This document shows positions 1 through 6,215 of a DNA stretch of 8,139 bases, one piece after another. Below the pieces are notes generated by a model. It saw only the letters and a program-made list of their open reading frames with translations. It had not been told where the DNA came from and searched no databases. Every line of letters starts with the position of its first letter. The stretch's first letter is position 1. Source of the stretch: Bacteroidota bacterium (GTDB lineage: Bacteria > Bacteroidota > Bacteroidia > Flavobacteriales > Flavobacteriaceae); assembly GCA_024278565.1 (NCBI GenBank), contig JAJRSY010000162.1, positions 1-8,139 of the forward strand, given 5' to 3'. A program made the translations under genes and the position numbers.

Positions 1-172
1 TAATCTTAAAAAACAACATGAAAATGATATAATGAATCAATGATTGAATAAAAAAACATGTAATGTGTTGATATGCAAATAATTATATCTGTTCTATTCT
101 CTCATTAAAGCATTTTTAACATTCATTCATTCATTTTAAACTGATCTGAATCTTCCACTAAATTAGTGGTAG
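1..172. other. AT-rich non-coding stretch left of a gene remnant
   Basis: No reading frame here looks like protein: stops are frequent in all frames and composition is very AT-rich. It holds four tandem CATT units at 120-135 and a small palindrome, CCACTA-AAT-TAGTGG, at 155-169. The palindrome lies just before the point near 173 where recognisable aldo/keto reductase coding sequence begins, so it may mark the deletion or insertion junction that removed the front of that gene. That link is inference; the repeats themselves are seen directly. Confidence 0.5.
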
Positions 173-340
173 AACCTTCTAGAGAACAAAGTGGTAGGTA
201 CGGTAATTTCCGGCATGCGTAAACAAAGAAATGTTTTGGCCAATACGGCCACTAGTGATGGTAAAGGCCTGTCAAAAGAATTGTTGCAAGAATTAAAGAA
301 CCACAGATGGAATCGAAAACCCACTTCGTGGTCACAATAA
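173..340 (+). pseudogene. 3' remnant of an aldo/keto reductase gene
   Basis: The frame from 173 to the TAA at 338-340 reads LLENKVVGTVISGMR, then KQRNVLANTATSDGKGL, and ends in NHRWNRKPTSWSQ. This matches the C-terminal end of bacterial aldo/keto reductases, where a V-x-T-V-I-P/S-G-M-R strand precedes an N-x-x-x-N helix that helps bind the adenosine-phosphate end of NADPH; the family assignment is from memory of the family. Only about 55 of the usual ~320 residues remain. An in-frame TAG at 170-172 closes the frame and the DNA before it is non-coding, so the TIM barrel and catalytic Asp/Tyr/Lys/His are absent. It converges on the hydrolase gene 8 bp away. It cannot be a working enzyme. Confidence 0.7.
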
Positions 341-348
341 ATAGTGGG

Positions 349-1206
349 TTACTTCATAAATAACCGACCCCTATCTAAAAAATCCTTTATCTGCTCGTTG
401 ATGTCATCTTGGTGCATGGAATGCCCCAGGCCTTCGGTTGAAACCAAGATGCTGTTTTTCCAATTTGTATGTACTTTTTCTGAAGCGTGATAGGGTGCTA
501 TGGTATCCAATCGATCATGAAATAGAAGTCCTAGGGAAGCGTTTGATCTGGCGAATTCAGAAGTTGAGAAATCATGGATATGAAAACCGAACCGACCCTT
601 GATATAGGTGTCAAGAGCTTTCATTACCCGTGTACTGAGTTGTAATAAATGCTGGTAATGATCCATTATTTCATAAAATTCAGAGGGTGCGCCAATAGTG
701 ACTATTTTTTCAATACCTGATTTCGCATAGGCGTGTTGATGGTAGAGAATGGTCATGCCGCCCACCGAATGCCCTACTAGCAATTTAGGTTTGTATGATT
801 CGATCATGTATTGTAAAGATTCGGCGTATAGCGGAACATTGAGGTAGCTGCCTGAAGAGTGGCCATGACCAGGTGCATCAAAGGCAATGATATTAAAGTC
901 GGCCTTGGTCAATTTTTTAATGAGGTTACGCCACCGAAACGTATTGCTTTCCCAGCCGTGTACCAATAGAACGGTCTCTTTGATACCCTGCCAATGATAT
1001 GATTGTATGCGATGTGTACCTATGGTATGTACCTCGTTTTTCACTCGATCCAAATACTCTTTTTGGTTCGGAAACAGTTTTCTTTTACGTACGGCACAGA
1101 ACGCATCGAAAGCCTTTTTAGCAGCAACCTTCTTTGAAAACAGAGCGATGGCATTGAAGTAGAATCCATAGACTTTTGGAACTATCGTGTTGATTAGGTT
1201 TTTCAT
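349..1206 (-). CDS. alpha/beta hydrolase
   Basis: This 285-residue protein is an alpha/beta-hydrolase-fold enzyme of unknown substrate. The fold is visible in order: strand plus oxyanion motif LLVHGW at about 80-85, the FDAPGHGHS loop at 109-117, the nucleophile elbow GHSVGG with Ser147, a helical cap region from about 175 to 220, the acid in HDRLDTIAP (Asp234 by its position before xxxP), and the catalytic His262 in GLGHSM. The triad is therefore complete. The first ~55 residues are basic, with a hydrophobic stretch at 12-23 but no cleavage site or lipobox, so a cytoplasmic or loosely membrane-associated protein is most likely. The ATG at 1206 is the only sensible start. It is transcribed away from the HxlR-type regulator gene; a TATTTTTG box on the minus strand (1261-1254) and paired TTTAGTAA/TTACTAAA sites lie between them, so control by that regulator is plausible. 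Esterase, lipase and acyltransferase roles cannot be separated here. Confidence 0.9.
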   Translation of the reverse strand: MKNLINTIVPKVYGFYFNAIALFSKKVAAKKAFDAFCAVRKRKLFPNQKEYLDRVKNEVHTIGTHRIQSYHWQGIKETVLLVHGWESNTFRWRNLIKKLTKADFNIIAFDAPGHGHSSGSYLNVPLYAESLQYMIESYKPKLLVGHSVGGMTILYHQHAYAKSGIEKIVTIGAPSEFYEIMDHYQHLLQLSTRVMKALDTYIKGRFGFHIHDFSTSEFARSNASLGLLFHDRLDTIAPYHASEKVHTNWKNSILVSTEGLGHSMHQDDINEQIKDFLDRGRLFMK

Positions 1207-1226
1207 GTTTTGAAAAGTAAATTACA

Positions 1227-1278
1227 TTTAGTAACTTAGTATTTATTTATAACCAAAAATACACAATCTTTTACTAAA
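1227..1278. promoter_or_regulatory. Divergent promoter region with inverted repeats, candidate HxlR operator
   Basis: TTTAGTAA at 1227-1234 and its exact reverse complement TTACTAAA at 1271-1278 flank the shared upstream region. A second TTAGTA at 1236-1241 repeats the core of the first. Between them, on the minus strand, is TATTTTTG (1261 down to 1254), a fit to the Bacteroidota -7 box TAnnTTTG, placed to start transcription of the hydrolase about 40 bases before its ATG; I see no good TTTG -33 partner. HxlR/DUF24 regulators commonly bind short AGTA/TACT inverted repeats in their own promoters, so these are candidate sites. Binding is inferred. Confidence 0.45.
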
Positions 1279-1308
1279 TTGAAAGAGGTGTCAAAAATAG
1301 CATTAGGT

Positions 1309-1752
1309 ATGCAAATAGAAACTATTACTGATAATCAGAAGCTTAGGGTTGCAAAAAAAATCAAAAAAATGTTCGGGCATATTGATTTTAGAAACGAGCC
1401 CGAACAGTGTCCCATACGTGATGTGATGGCTTTGGCCTCTGATAAGTGGAGCATTCTGATTGTTTTGTACCTAGGGTATTTTCCGGTGCTTCGATTCAAT
1501 AAATTAAAAAAGTATGTTTATGGTATTTCAAGCAAGGTACTCAGTGAACGTTTAAAGACCTTAGAGGCTGATGGGTACCTGTCGCGCAAGATGTATTCTG
1601 AAGTACCTATCAGGGTAGAGTACCAATTGACCGATTTTGGACATTCGTACCTACAGCGATTATTGGATCTTACCGAATGGGTAACCGTTTATAGCGTTAC
1701 GATTTTGAAAAGTAGAAAGAAGTTCAATAAAGAAAAGGTGGTGGCTGGTTAA
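1309..1752 (+). CDS. HxlR-family (DUF24) winged-helix transcriptional regulator
   Basis: The protein has the HxlR plan. A Cys in QCPIRDVM (Cys34, counted from the ATG at 1309) precedes helix 1; the DKWSILIVLYL motif is at about 45-55; RFNKLKKYVYGISSKVLSER at about 62-81, followed by LKTLEADGYL, forms the helix-turn-helix and recognition helix; the wing is PIRVEYQLTDFG. The N-terminal Cys is the residue that senses thiol-reactive electrophiles or oxidants in several characterised members, so redox sensing is possible but unproven. These proteins act as dimers. I chose ATG 1309, giving 147 aa. The frame is open upstream to a TTG at 1279 (157 aa), which would begin directly after the TTACTAAA repeat and has no better ribosome site. 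Its likely target is the divergently transcribed hydrolase. The C-terminal tail is Lys-rich. Confidence 0.85.
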   Translation: MQIETITDNQKLRVAKKIKKMFGHIDFRNEPEQCPIRDVMALASDKWSILIVLYLGYFPVLRFNKLKKYVYGISSKVLSERLKTLEADGYLSRKMYSEVPIRVEYQLTDFGHSYLQRLLDLTEWVTVYSVTILKSRKKFNKEKVVAG

Positions 1753-1770
1753 TAAAGTGACGGCACAATA

Positions 1771-1843
1771 AGCTACTTTAAACTTTTAAACTGATTTTCA
1801 AGCACTTTGTTTTGAAAAGTTTATGAGTTTAAAGGGTTTAGCT
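1771..1843. terminator. Imperfect hairpin between convergent genes, possible bidirectional terminator
   Basis: Arms pair in blocks: AGCTA (1771-1775) with TAGCT (1839-1843), CTTTAAACT (1776-1784) with AGTTTAAAG (1826-1834), TAAACT (1787-1792) with AGTTTA (1818-1823), and TTTTCAA (1795-1801) with TTGAAAA (1812-1818, sharing one base with the previous block). The structure sits 18 bp after the HxlR stop and 45 bp from the stop of the convergent lipoprotein gene. It is AT-rich and lacks the GC-rich stem and clean T-run of a classical terminator, so it could instead be an old palindromic repeat. Confidence 0.4.
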
Positions 1844-1888
1844 ATGTCAGGAATAAACTCCTCAACTATTTTAAACCTCTAAACTAAT

Positions 1889-2443
1889 TTAATCCCAACC
1901 AATCATCATATACTTGATTTTCGCCCCATCGGGTATTTGTACAGCTTCAATATTGACGCTTGAGGCATAACGCAGACTTGAGGGAAGCTCTTTTTTACTG
2001 ATCGTGAAGTACATATCACTATTTTTAATGAATACTACTATGTTGTTCATAGAGGTAACCACTTTGCCAATGGTGTACTGGTCTTTGATTTCTTTAAATG
2101 TACTGTTCGGGCCAATTCCTTTTTCGGTTTGAAATCGGGGTTCGTATACGTGAATGTTGCCTATGGTGGGTATACTGTCTGAAGTGGGTGTTAAGGTTAA
2201 CAAATGGTTTCCTCCCTTTTCAAAAATCTGAATTTTTTTTGCCCCAAAACCTATGGCCAGTTTAGTGGTGTCTTTTACGATTGAATCTTGATCAAAGATA
2301 ACTTCAAGATCTCGGACAAGGCTTGATTTGTCAAGTTTGCCAATACGGGTCTTGGTTATTAAATATGAGGTGTCTTTTTCTTTTTTGCAATGAACCAAAA
2401 GACCGACCGAACAAAAGAGCACAAGTATAATTATTTTTTTCAT
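1889..2443 (-). CDS. Conserved hypothetical lipoprotein
   Basis: The 184-residue product begins MKKIIILVLF and has a short hydrophobic signal ending at LLVHC, so Cys19 is the probable lipidated residue; His just before the Cys is not the textbook lipobox residue. The mature end, CKKEKD, is charged in the manner of Bacteroidota lipoproteins sent to the outer membrane or surface. The remainder is soluble and beta-rich, with a GKLDKSSLVRDLEVIF segment near 35-50 and a C-terminal VQIPDGAKIKYMMIGW. I recognise it only as a conserved flavobacterial protein of unknown function, not as a named family. Its ATG lies 6 bp after the stop of the upstream HerA-like ATPase gene with no visible ribosome site between, so the two are probably one operon, perhaps translationally coupled. 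Confidence 0.75.
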   Translation of the reverse strand: MKKIIILVLFCSVGLLVHCKKEKDTSYLITKTRIGKLDKSSLVRDLEVIFDQDSIVKDTTKLAIGFGAKKIQIFEKGGNHLLTLTPTSDSIPTIGNIHVYEPRFQTEKGIGPNSTFKEIKDQYTIGKVVTSMNNIVVFIKNSDMYFTISKKELPSSLRYASSVNIEAVQIPDGAKIKYMMIGWD

Positions 2444-2449
2444 GGGCTG

Positions 2450-3949
2450 TTATCGCAATACTTTTTTCAATACCCCCAGTACCCCACGAATAAACGTGGC
2501 ACTGGTCAATACCTTTAAAACGGGGTTTTGACGAGAGCTTCTTCTGCCAGAACCTCTTCGACTTCTTGGTTTTTCTTTTTCAGCGACCTTTTCTGCCTTT
2601 TCGATTTTTTCGTTCAAAATTTCATAGGCACTTTCTCGATCGATCGTTTCATTGTATTTTTTGACCAGTTTTGAATTGTCAATGACTGATTTCAGTTCTT
2701 TATCGGTAAGCACATCCATTCTGCTCATGGGCGCTCTGAGCAGGGTAGCTGCCAAGGGGGTTGGCCTTCCTTTTTCATCTAGGGCAGAAATAAGGGCTTC
2801 GCCGATACCCAATGAGGTCAACACTTCTTTGGTATTGTAGTATTCCGATTCAGGATAGTTTTCTGCGGTCAATTTGATTGCCTTTCGGTCACGTGCCGTA
2901 AAAGCCCTGAGGGCGTGCTGTACTTTTAACCCTAATTGTGCCAAAACGTCGTTGGGTACATCGGTAGGGTTTTGGGTCACGAAATAGAGGCCAATGCCCT
3001 TTGAACGAATCAATTTCACAATGCTTTCTATTTGATTCAACAATGCTTTTGAGGCCTCTTTAAAAATAAGGTGCGCCTCATCGATAAAAAGCACCAACTC
3101 TGGCTTGTCGCTATCACCTTGTTCAGGAAAGGTGGAATAAATTTCTGCCAATAGGCTCAACATAAAGGTAGAGAACAATTTATGGCGGTCTTGAATATCG
3201 GTCAAGCGTATAATGTTGATATACCCTTTTCCGTTTTCATCGATTCGTGTCAAGTCGTCGACCTCAAAAGATTTTTCGCCGAAAAAGAGATCCGCTCCCT
3301 GCTGTTCCAATTCAATGATTTTTCGTAAGATGGTACCTGTAGAGCTTGTTGAGATACGCCCGTAGTTCTGGGTGAATTCGGACTTACCAACATTTGTGGC
3401 GTATTGGAGTACTTTTTTGAAATCTTTAAGATCTAATAGGGGTAATTTATGGTCGTCGCAGTATTTAAAGACCACTGCAACGATACCCTCTTGTGTTGTG
3501 GTCAGGTCTAAAATTCGGGACAAGAGCGTGGGTCCGAATTCAGAAACGGTGGCCCTGAGCTTTACCCCATTTTGGTCTGAAAGGGATAAAATCTCTACGG
3601 GAAAACCTTTTGCTTCAAACGGAAGCCCTATTTTTTGATGGCGTTCGTCGATTTTTGCATGCCCCGGACTTGGCTCTGCAATGCCACTTAAATCACCTTT
3701 TAAATCCATCAGTAAAACAGGAATCCCTTTTTCTGATAAATTTTCGGCAAATACCTGAAGGGTTTTGGTTTTTCCGGTTCCTGTGGCTCCGGAAATGAGT
3801 CCGTGACGGTTCAAAGTCTTTAACGGGATTTTTACATAGGCATCGGTGACAGTTTCGCCGTCTAGCATGGCCGCCCCTATGATAATAAAATCACCTTTTG
3901 TGGTATAGCCTTTTTCTATATGCGAAAAAAATTGGTCTTTGGCACTCAT
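2450..3949 (-). CDS. HerA-like P-loop ATPase, DUF853/YjgR type
   Basis: This 499-residue protein is a member of the HerA/FtsK-superfamily ATPases of the DUF853 (YjgR) type. Visible motifs are Walker A GATGTGKT at 54-61, a conserved LLMDLKGDLSG segment at 79-89, Walker B LVLFIDEAH with Asp290/Glu291 at 285-293, a polar sensor motif FVTQNPTDVP at 323-332, and HALRAFTARDRKA at 345-357, which probably includes the arginine finger. A Glu/Lys-rich stretch and a very basic tail (PRSRRGSGRRSSRQNP, about 459-474) follow, which could bind nucleic acid or phospholipid. HerA relatives form hexameric rings and move DNA with nuclease partners such as NurA, but no nuclease gene is adjacent, and the role of DUF853 proteins is not established. 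The length is normal and the gene looks intact. The ATG at 3949 gives the family-like N-terminus. It is the first gene of a two-gene operon with the downstream lipoprotein. Confidence 0.9.
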   Translation of the reverse strand: MSAKDQFFSHIEKGYTTKGDFIIIGAAMLDGETVTDAYVKIPLKTLNRHGLISGATGTGKTKTLQVFAENLSEKGIPVLLMDLKGDLSGIAEPSPGHAKIDERHQKIGLPFEAKGFPVEILSLSDQNGVKLRATVSEFGPTLLSRILDLTTTQEGIVAVVFKYCDDHKLPLLDLKDFKKVLQYATNVGKSEFTQNYGRISTSSTGTILRKIIELEQQGADLFFGEKSFEVDDLTRIDENGKGYINIIRLTDIQDRHKLFSTFMLSLLAEIYSTFPEQGDSDKPELVLFIDEAHLIFKEASKALLNQIESIVKLIRSKGIGLYFVTQNPTDVPNDVLAQLGLKVQHALRAFTARDRKAIKLTAENYPESEYYNTKEVLTSLGIGEALISALDEKGRPTPLAATLLRAPMSRMDVLTDKELKSVIDNSKLVKKYNETIDRESAYEILNEKIEKAEKVAEKEKPRSRRGSGRRSSRQNPVLKVLTSATFIRGVLGVLKKVLR

Positions 3950-4024
3950 TTGGTTTTGTTTGGCATAAAAATAAAGTAAAATTCACGAATTGAAGGCATT
4001 TGGTTCAAATAGGGACAAAAAATT

Positions 4025-4214
4025 CAATGTACAGGGTGTCTCAAATAATTGCTTTTGGAATATCAACGCAGGTGTTTTTTCTTTGTCAAGGCAAAATTTT
4101 CAAGCATAGCCTTGGCTACGGTTTATCCTGAACCCTCGGAATTAACGAAGAAAAAGGGTAAAAGAACCTGCGTTGGGAAACAAAATGGAGTTATTAGAGG
4201 AGCCCTGTTAGTTG
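4025..4214. repeat. ~190-bp imperfect palindromic (MITE-like) element
   Basis: The left half read outward from the centre at 4112/4113 resembles the right half along the whole length. At the centre TAGCC-TT-GGCTA (4107-4118) forms a stem. CAACGCAGGT (4064-4073) pairs exactly with ACCTGCGTTG (4166-4175), and the A/T-rich strands just inside also match. Further out, ACAGGG at 4031-4036 faces CCCTGT at 4203-4208, and CAATGT faces AGTTG-like sequence. The right arm is about 14 bp longer than the left. It fills most of the 336-bp gap between the ATPase gene and queE, and a 67-codon open frame at 4049-4252 lies almost wholly inside it, so I do not call that a gene. The form fits an old miniature inverted-repeat element; no target duplication is visible. 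Confidence 0.65.
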
Positions 4215-4273
4215 GTCTATCGCTTTATTTCAAATCAAGCCTTCATAATTAAGAATTTGGTTTTCGCATCGCC

Positions 4274-4281
4274 TATCTTTG
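4274..4281 (+). promoter_or_regulatory. Possible -7 box for queE
   Basis: TATCTTTG fits the Bacteroidota -7 consensus TAnnTTTG. A TTTG at 4256-4259 could be a -33 partner, but the 14-bp gap is shorter than usual. Transcription would begin near 4286-4289, right at the annotated ATG, so either the message is nearly leaderless or this is a chance match. Confidence 0.3.
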
Positions 4282-4285
4282 TCAA

Positions 4286-4918
4286 ATGGTCAACGACGAT
4301 GTTTTAGCATTGGTAGACAAGGGTTTGATGCTTCCGTTGATGGAAGAGTTTTATACCATACAGGGCGAGGGTTTTCATAAGGGTACTGCCTCTTATTTTA
4401 TTCGTGTGGGCGGCTGTGATGTAGGCTGTCATTGGTGTGATGTAAAAGAAAGTTGGAATGCCGATCTGCACCCGCCTACATCCATAGAACATATTGTTTC
4501 GAATGCTGCTAAATATTCAGATACGATTATCGTAACCGGTGGCGAACCCCTAACCTGGAATATGGATCCCCTGACCAAGGCCCTGAAAGTAAAAAGCCTT
4601 CAGACGCATATTGAGACCTCAGGGGCATACCCTTTGACCGGAATTTGGGACTGGATCTGCCTGTCACCCAAAAAGAACAAACCCCCTGTTGGAAAGATAT
4701 ACGGTGCGGCCCATGAACTGAAAATTATCGTTTACAACAAACACGATCTGGTTTTTGCCGAGCAACAAGCTGCGAAGGTCAATAAAAATTGCATTTTATA
4801 CCTTCAGCCCGAGTGGAGCGTTCGTGAGAAAATCAATATCATGATAGTGGACCATGTTCTCAAAAACCCCAAATGGAAGGTGTCGTTACAGACGCATAAG
4901 TATTTGAATATTCCATAA
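4286..4918 (+). CDS. queE: 7-carboxy-7-deazaguanine synthase, radical SAM
   Basis: QueE converts 6-carboxy-5,6,7,8-tetrahydropterin to 7-carboxy-7-deazaguanine, the ring contraction step in queuosine (preQ0) biosynthesis, in the cytoplasm. The sequence shows the family hallmarks: LPLMEEFYTIQGEG at 17-30, the radical SAM cysteines in GCDVGCHWCD (Cys44, Cys48, Cys51; CX3CX2C) that bind the [4Fe-4S] cluster, the SAM-binding TGGEPL at 84-89, then HIETSG and LSPKKNKPP, and a C-terminal WKVSLQTHKYLNIP. At 210 residues it is full length for the Bacteroidota form. The ATG at 4286 is used because the extra N-terminal residues (ALVDKGLMLPLMEEF) look native to flavobacterial homologues; an internal ATG at 4328 is the alternative. 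No other queuosine gene is adjacent. It converges with the downstream lipoprotein gene. Confidence 0.93.
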   Translation: MVNDDVLALVDKGLMLPLMEEFYTIQGEGFHKGTASYFIRVGGCDVGCHWCDVKESWNADLHPPTSIEHIVSNAAKYSDTIIVTGGEPLTWNMDPLTKALKVKSLQTHIETSGAYPLTGIWDWICLSPKKNKPPVGKIYGAAHELKIIVYNKHDLVFAEQQAAKVNKNCILYLQPEWSVREKINIMIVDHVLKNPKWKVSLQTHKYLNIP

Positions 4919-4969
4919 GGATTGTTTGGAATTTCCCTTTTTTTATTTGTTCCGGCATGATTGGGTTTT

Positions 4970-5845
4970 TTATCTTCCCCCATTGGCCTGTAGATCCAAA
5001 ATACATTCTGAGCCCAGTCCTGGTGTGTTTGCCAAGCCCTTTGAAGTTTGATGGTTCAGTATTTTAATTAAGCTCTTGCCGCTTAACGAGCAGGCCGGCC
5101 TTAAGTTCTTGTCAAAGGTGTTTTTATTGGTTGGTGCAGCTGTTGATTTACCAGACCCGACAAATTGCAGTTCGGCGCGCATCAAACAACCTTCAACATT
5201 GCAATGGCTTTCCGCTTCTGGATCTTCGTGCTGGTTTACCATATCTGTACCCAAGTTCACCAACCCGAACAAATGGCCGAATTCATGGTTAAGGGTTGCC
5301 GTCTCTACATCGGCGATAGAAATAGAACTGCTTAGATTGGCCAGTTTTCGAACGGTCACTTCGTGAATGATCATTGATGTATTTCTGAAAACTGCACCTA
5401 AAGTAACCAAGCCTTCTTCCTCATCGTCGTCCTCTGCCGGGGCATCGGCGAAATAGATGTAAATGGCCAAGGTTTCCCCGTCGTTATAAATAGTTCTGTT
5501 TGTTTGCTCAAGTTCATCAATTTCATCAAGGGTAAGGTCTACTTCATTTGGTGAGGGCAACTCTTTATAAACAATTTCAATGGTTTGTTTAAAGGTGCTG
5601 TTTCGTAGGTAATCAACAAAATCTTGAACGGCTTGTTGGCTGGGCTTGAAACCTGTTACATACGCTATTTCAACTTTAATATTGGTAAACTTGTCATTAG
5701 AGAGAATATCATTGGCCGAGTCTCCGGTACCCAAAAGGTTCGCCGACTTATCAATGGGTTTGGTTGGTGTGTCATCTGAACTCTTTGAGCAGCCCAAGAA
5801 CAGGGCCAAACAACACAATGCAAGTAAAGCACGAAAATCTTTCAT
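4970..5845 (-). CDS. Putative membrane-anchored zinc metalloprotease (metzincin-like lipoprotein)
   Basis: The N-terminus MKDFRALLALCCLALFLGC is a lipoprotein signal, with Cys19 as the lipidation site. The mature start SKSSDD resembles Bacteroidota lipoproteins exported to the outer membrane or surface. Residues 187-191, HEFGH, form the HExxH zinc motif with Glu188 as the general base. The extended motif reads HEFGHLFGLVNLG: the Gly of metzincins is present, but the position of the third ligand (usually His or Asp) is Asn197. Downstream come NQHEDPEAESHCNVEGCLM, with His206 and His214 as alternative ligands, a likely Cys215-Cys220 pair, and Met222 as a possible Met-turn. Related flavobacterial proteins labelled membrane metalloproteases share the HC...CLM pattern, from memory. 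An acidic run (EDDDEEE, 138-144) precedes the core. The 291 residues look complete. Proteolysis is likely but not certain. Confidence 0.75.
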   Translation of the reverse strand: MKDFRALLALCCLALFLGCSKSSDDTPTKPIDKSANLLGTGDSANDILSNDKFTNIKVEIAYVTGFKPSQQAVQDFVDYLRNSTFKQTIEIVYKELPSPNEVDLTLDEIDELEQTNRTIYNDGETLAIYIYFADAPAEDDDEEEGLVTLGAVFRNTSMIIHEVTVRKLANLSSSISIADVETATLNHEFGHLFGLVNLGTDMVNQHEDPEAESHCNVEGCLMRAELQFVGSGKSTAAPTNKNTFDKNLRPACSLSGKSLIKILNHQTSKGLANTPGLGSECILDLQANGGR

Positions 5846-5869
5846 CTATAATCAAGTTTTATCCACAGC

Positions 5870-5902
5870 CAAAAATAGCCTGCTTACGTTAGAATAACGT
5901 AA
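5870..5902 (-). promoter_or_regulatory. Predicted promoter with overlapping palindrome upstream of the metalloprotease gene
   Basis: On the minus strand TATTTTTG (5877 down to 5870) is a perfect TAnnTTTG -7 box, which would place the start of transcription about 20 bases before the ATG at 5845. Immediately upstream, TTACGTTA (5884-5891) and TAACGTAA (5895-5902) make a perfect 8-bp inverted repeat with a 3-bp GAA spacer, where the -33 element should be; no TTTG is seen there. The palindrome could be an operator, or a hairpin ending transcripts from the methyltransferase remnant just upstream. Confidence 0.4.
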
Positions 5903-5923
5903 AAAAAAAGCATTTTTGTATTT

Positions 5924-6204
5924 TTAAGGGGTCAATCTGGCCAAATAGTCGTAATGTTCACCTTCGCATACAAGTTCACAACTTAGATTATTCGCTGTTG
6001 CAGCGCGTTTCAAGGAGTTGAAATCAATGTACAGCCATGAAAAGAGATTGCTTTTTTCTCTCTTGTACTGCATAGTGAATTCCACCTCACCGTAGTAATT
6101 TTCAGTGTCGGGCATCCATCGCCCCCCCATCATCATCTTCGTCGAACATATAGATAATATCACTTGAGTCCAACAAAATTTGTCCGTTTCTTTTTAAAAG
6201 AGAT
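5924..6204 (-). pseudogene. C-terminal fragment of a class I SAM-dependent methyltransferase, truncated and frameshifted
   Basis: Reading leftward from the IS66 boundary, one frame gives SLLKRNGQILLDSSDIIYMF then DEDDDG, the late strand of a SAM methyltransferase. After a run of seven G (minus strand; C7 at 6122-6128) the sense moves to another frame: GRWMPDTENYYGEVEFTMQY, then WLYIDFNSLKRAATANNLSC and ELVCEGEHYDYLARLTP, ending at 5924. Six Gs would join the two halves exactly. The SAM-binding GxGxG motif and everything N-terminal are missing, cut at the IS end. The GTG-started open frame at 6163 is only an artefact of the shift. The substrate is unknown. The G7 run could be a sequencing error, but the truncation is not. 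Confidence 0.75.
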
Positions 6205-6215
6205 TTTGTAACTAA

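Noticed and set aside
120..135. Four CATT tandem repeats
   Set aside because: Too short to be a CRISPR, iteron or meaningful satellite; likely simple-sequence noise in AT-rich DNA.
2652..3798. Plus-strand frames inside the ATPase gene
   Set aside because: They overlap an intact, well-conserved minus-strand gene and have no domains of their own.
4049..4252. 67-codon open frame between the ATPase gene and queE
   Set aside because: It lies almost wholly within the imperfect palindromic element, has no recognisable domain, and its codons follow the repeat structure rather than protein composition.
5076..5897. Plus-strand frames across the metalloprotease gene
   Set aside because: Antisense shadows of an intact gene with a clear signal peptide and HExxH motif.
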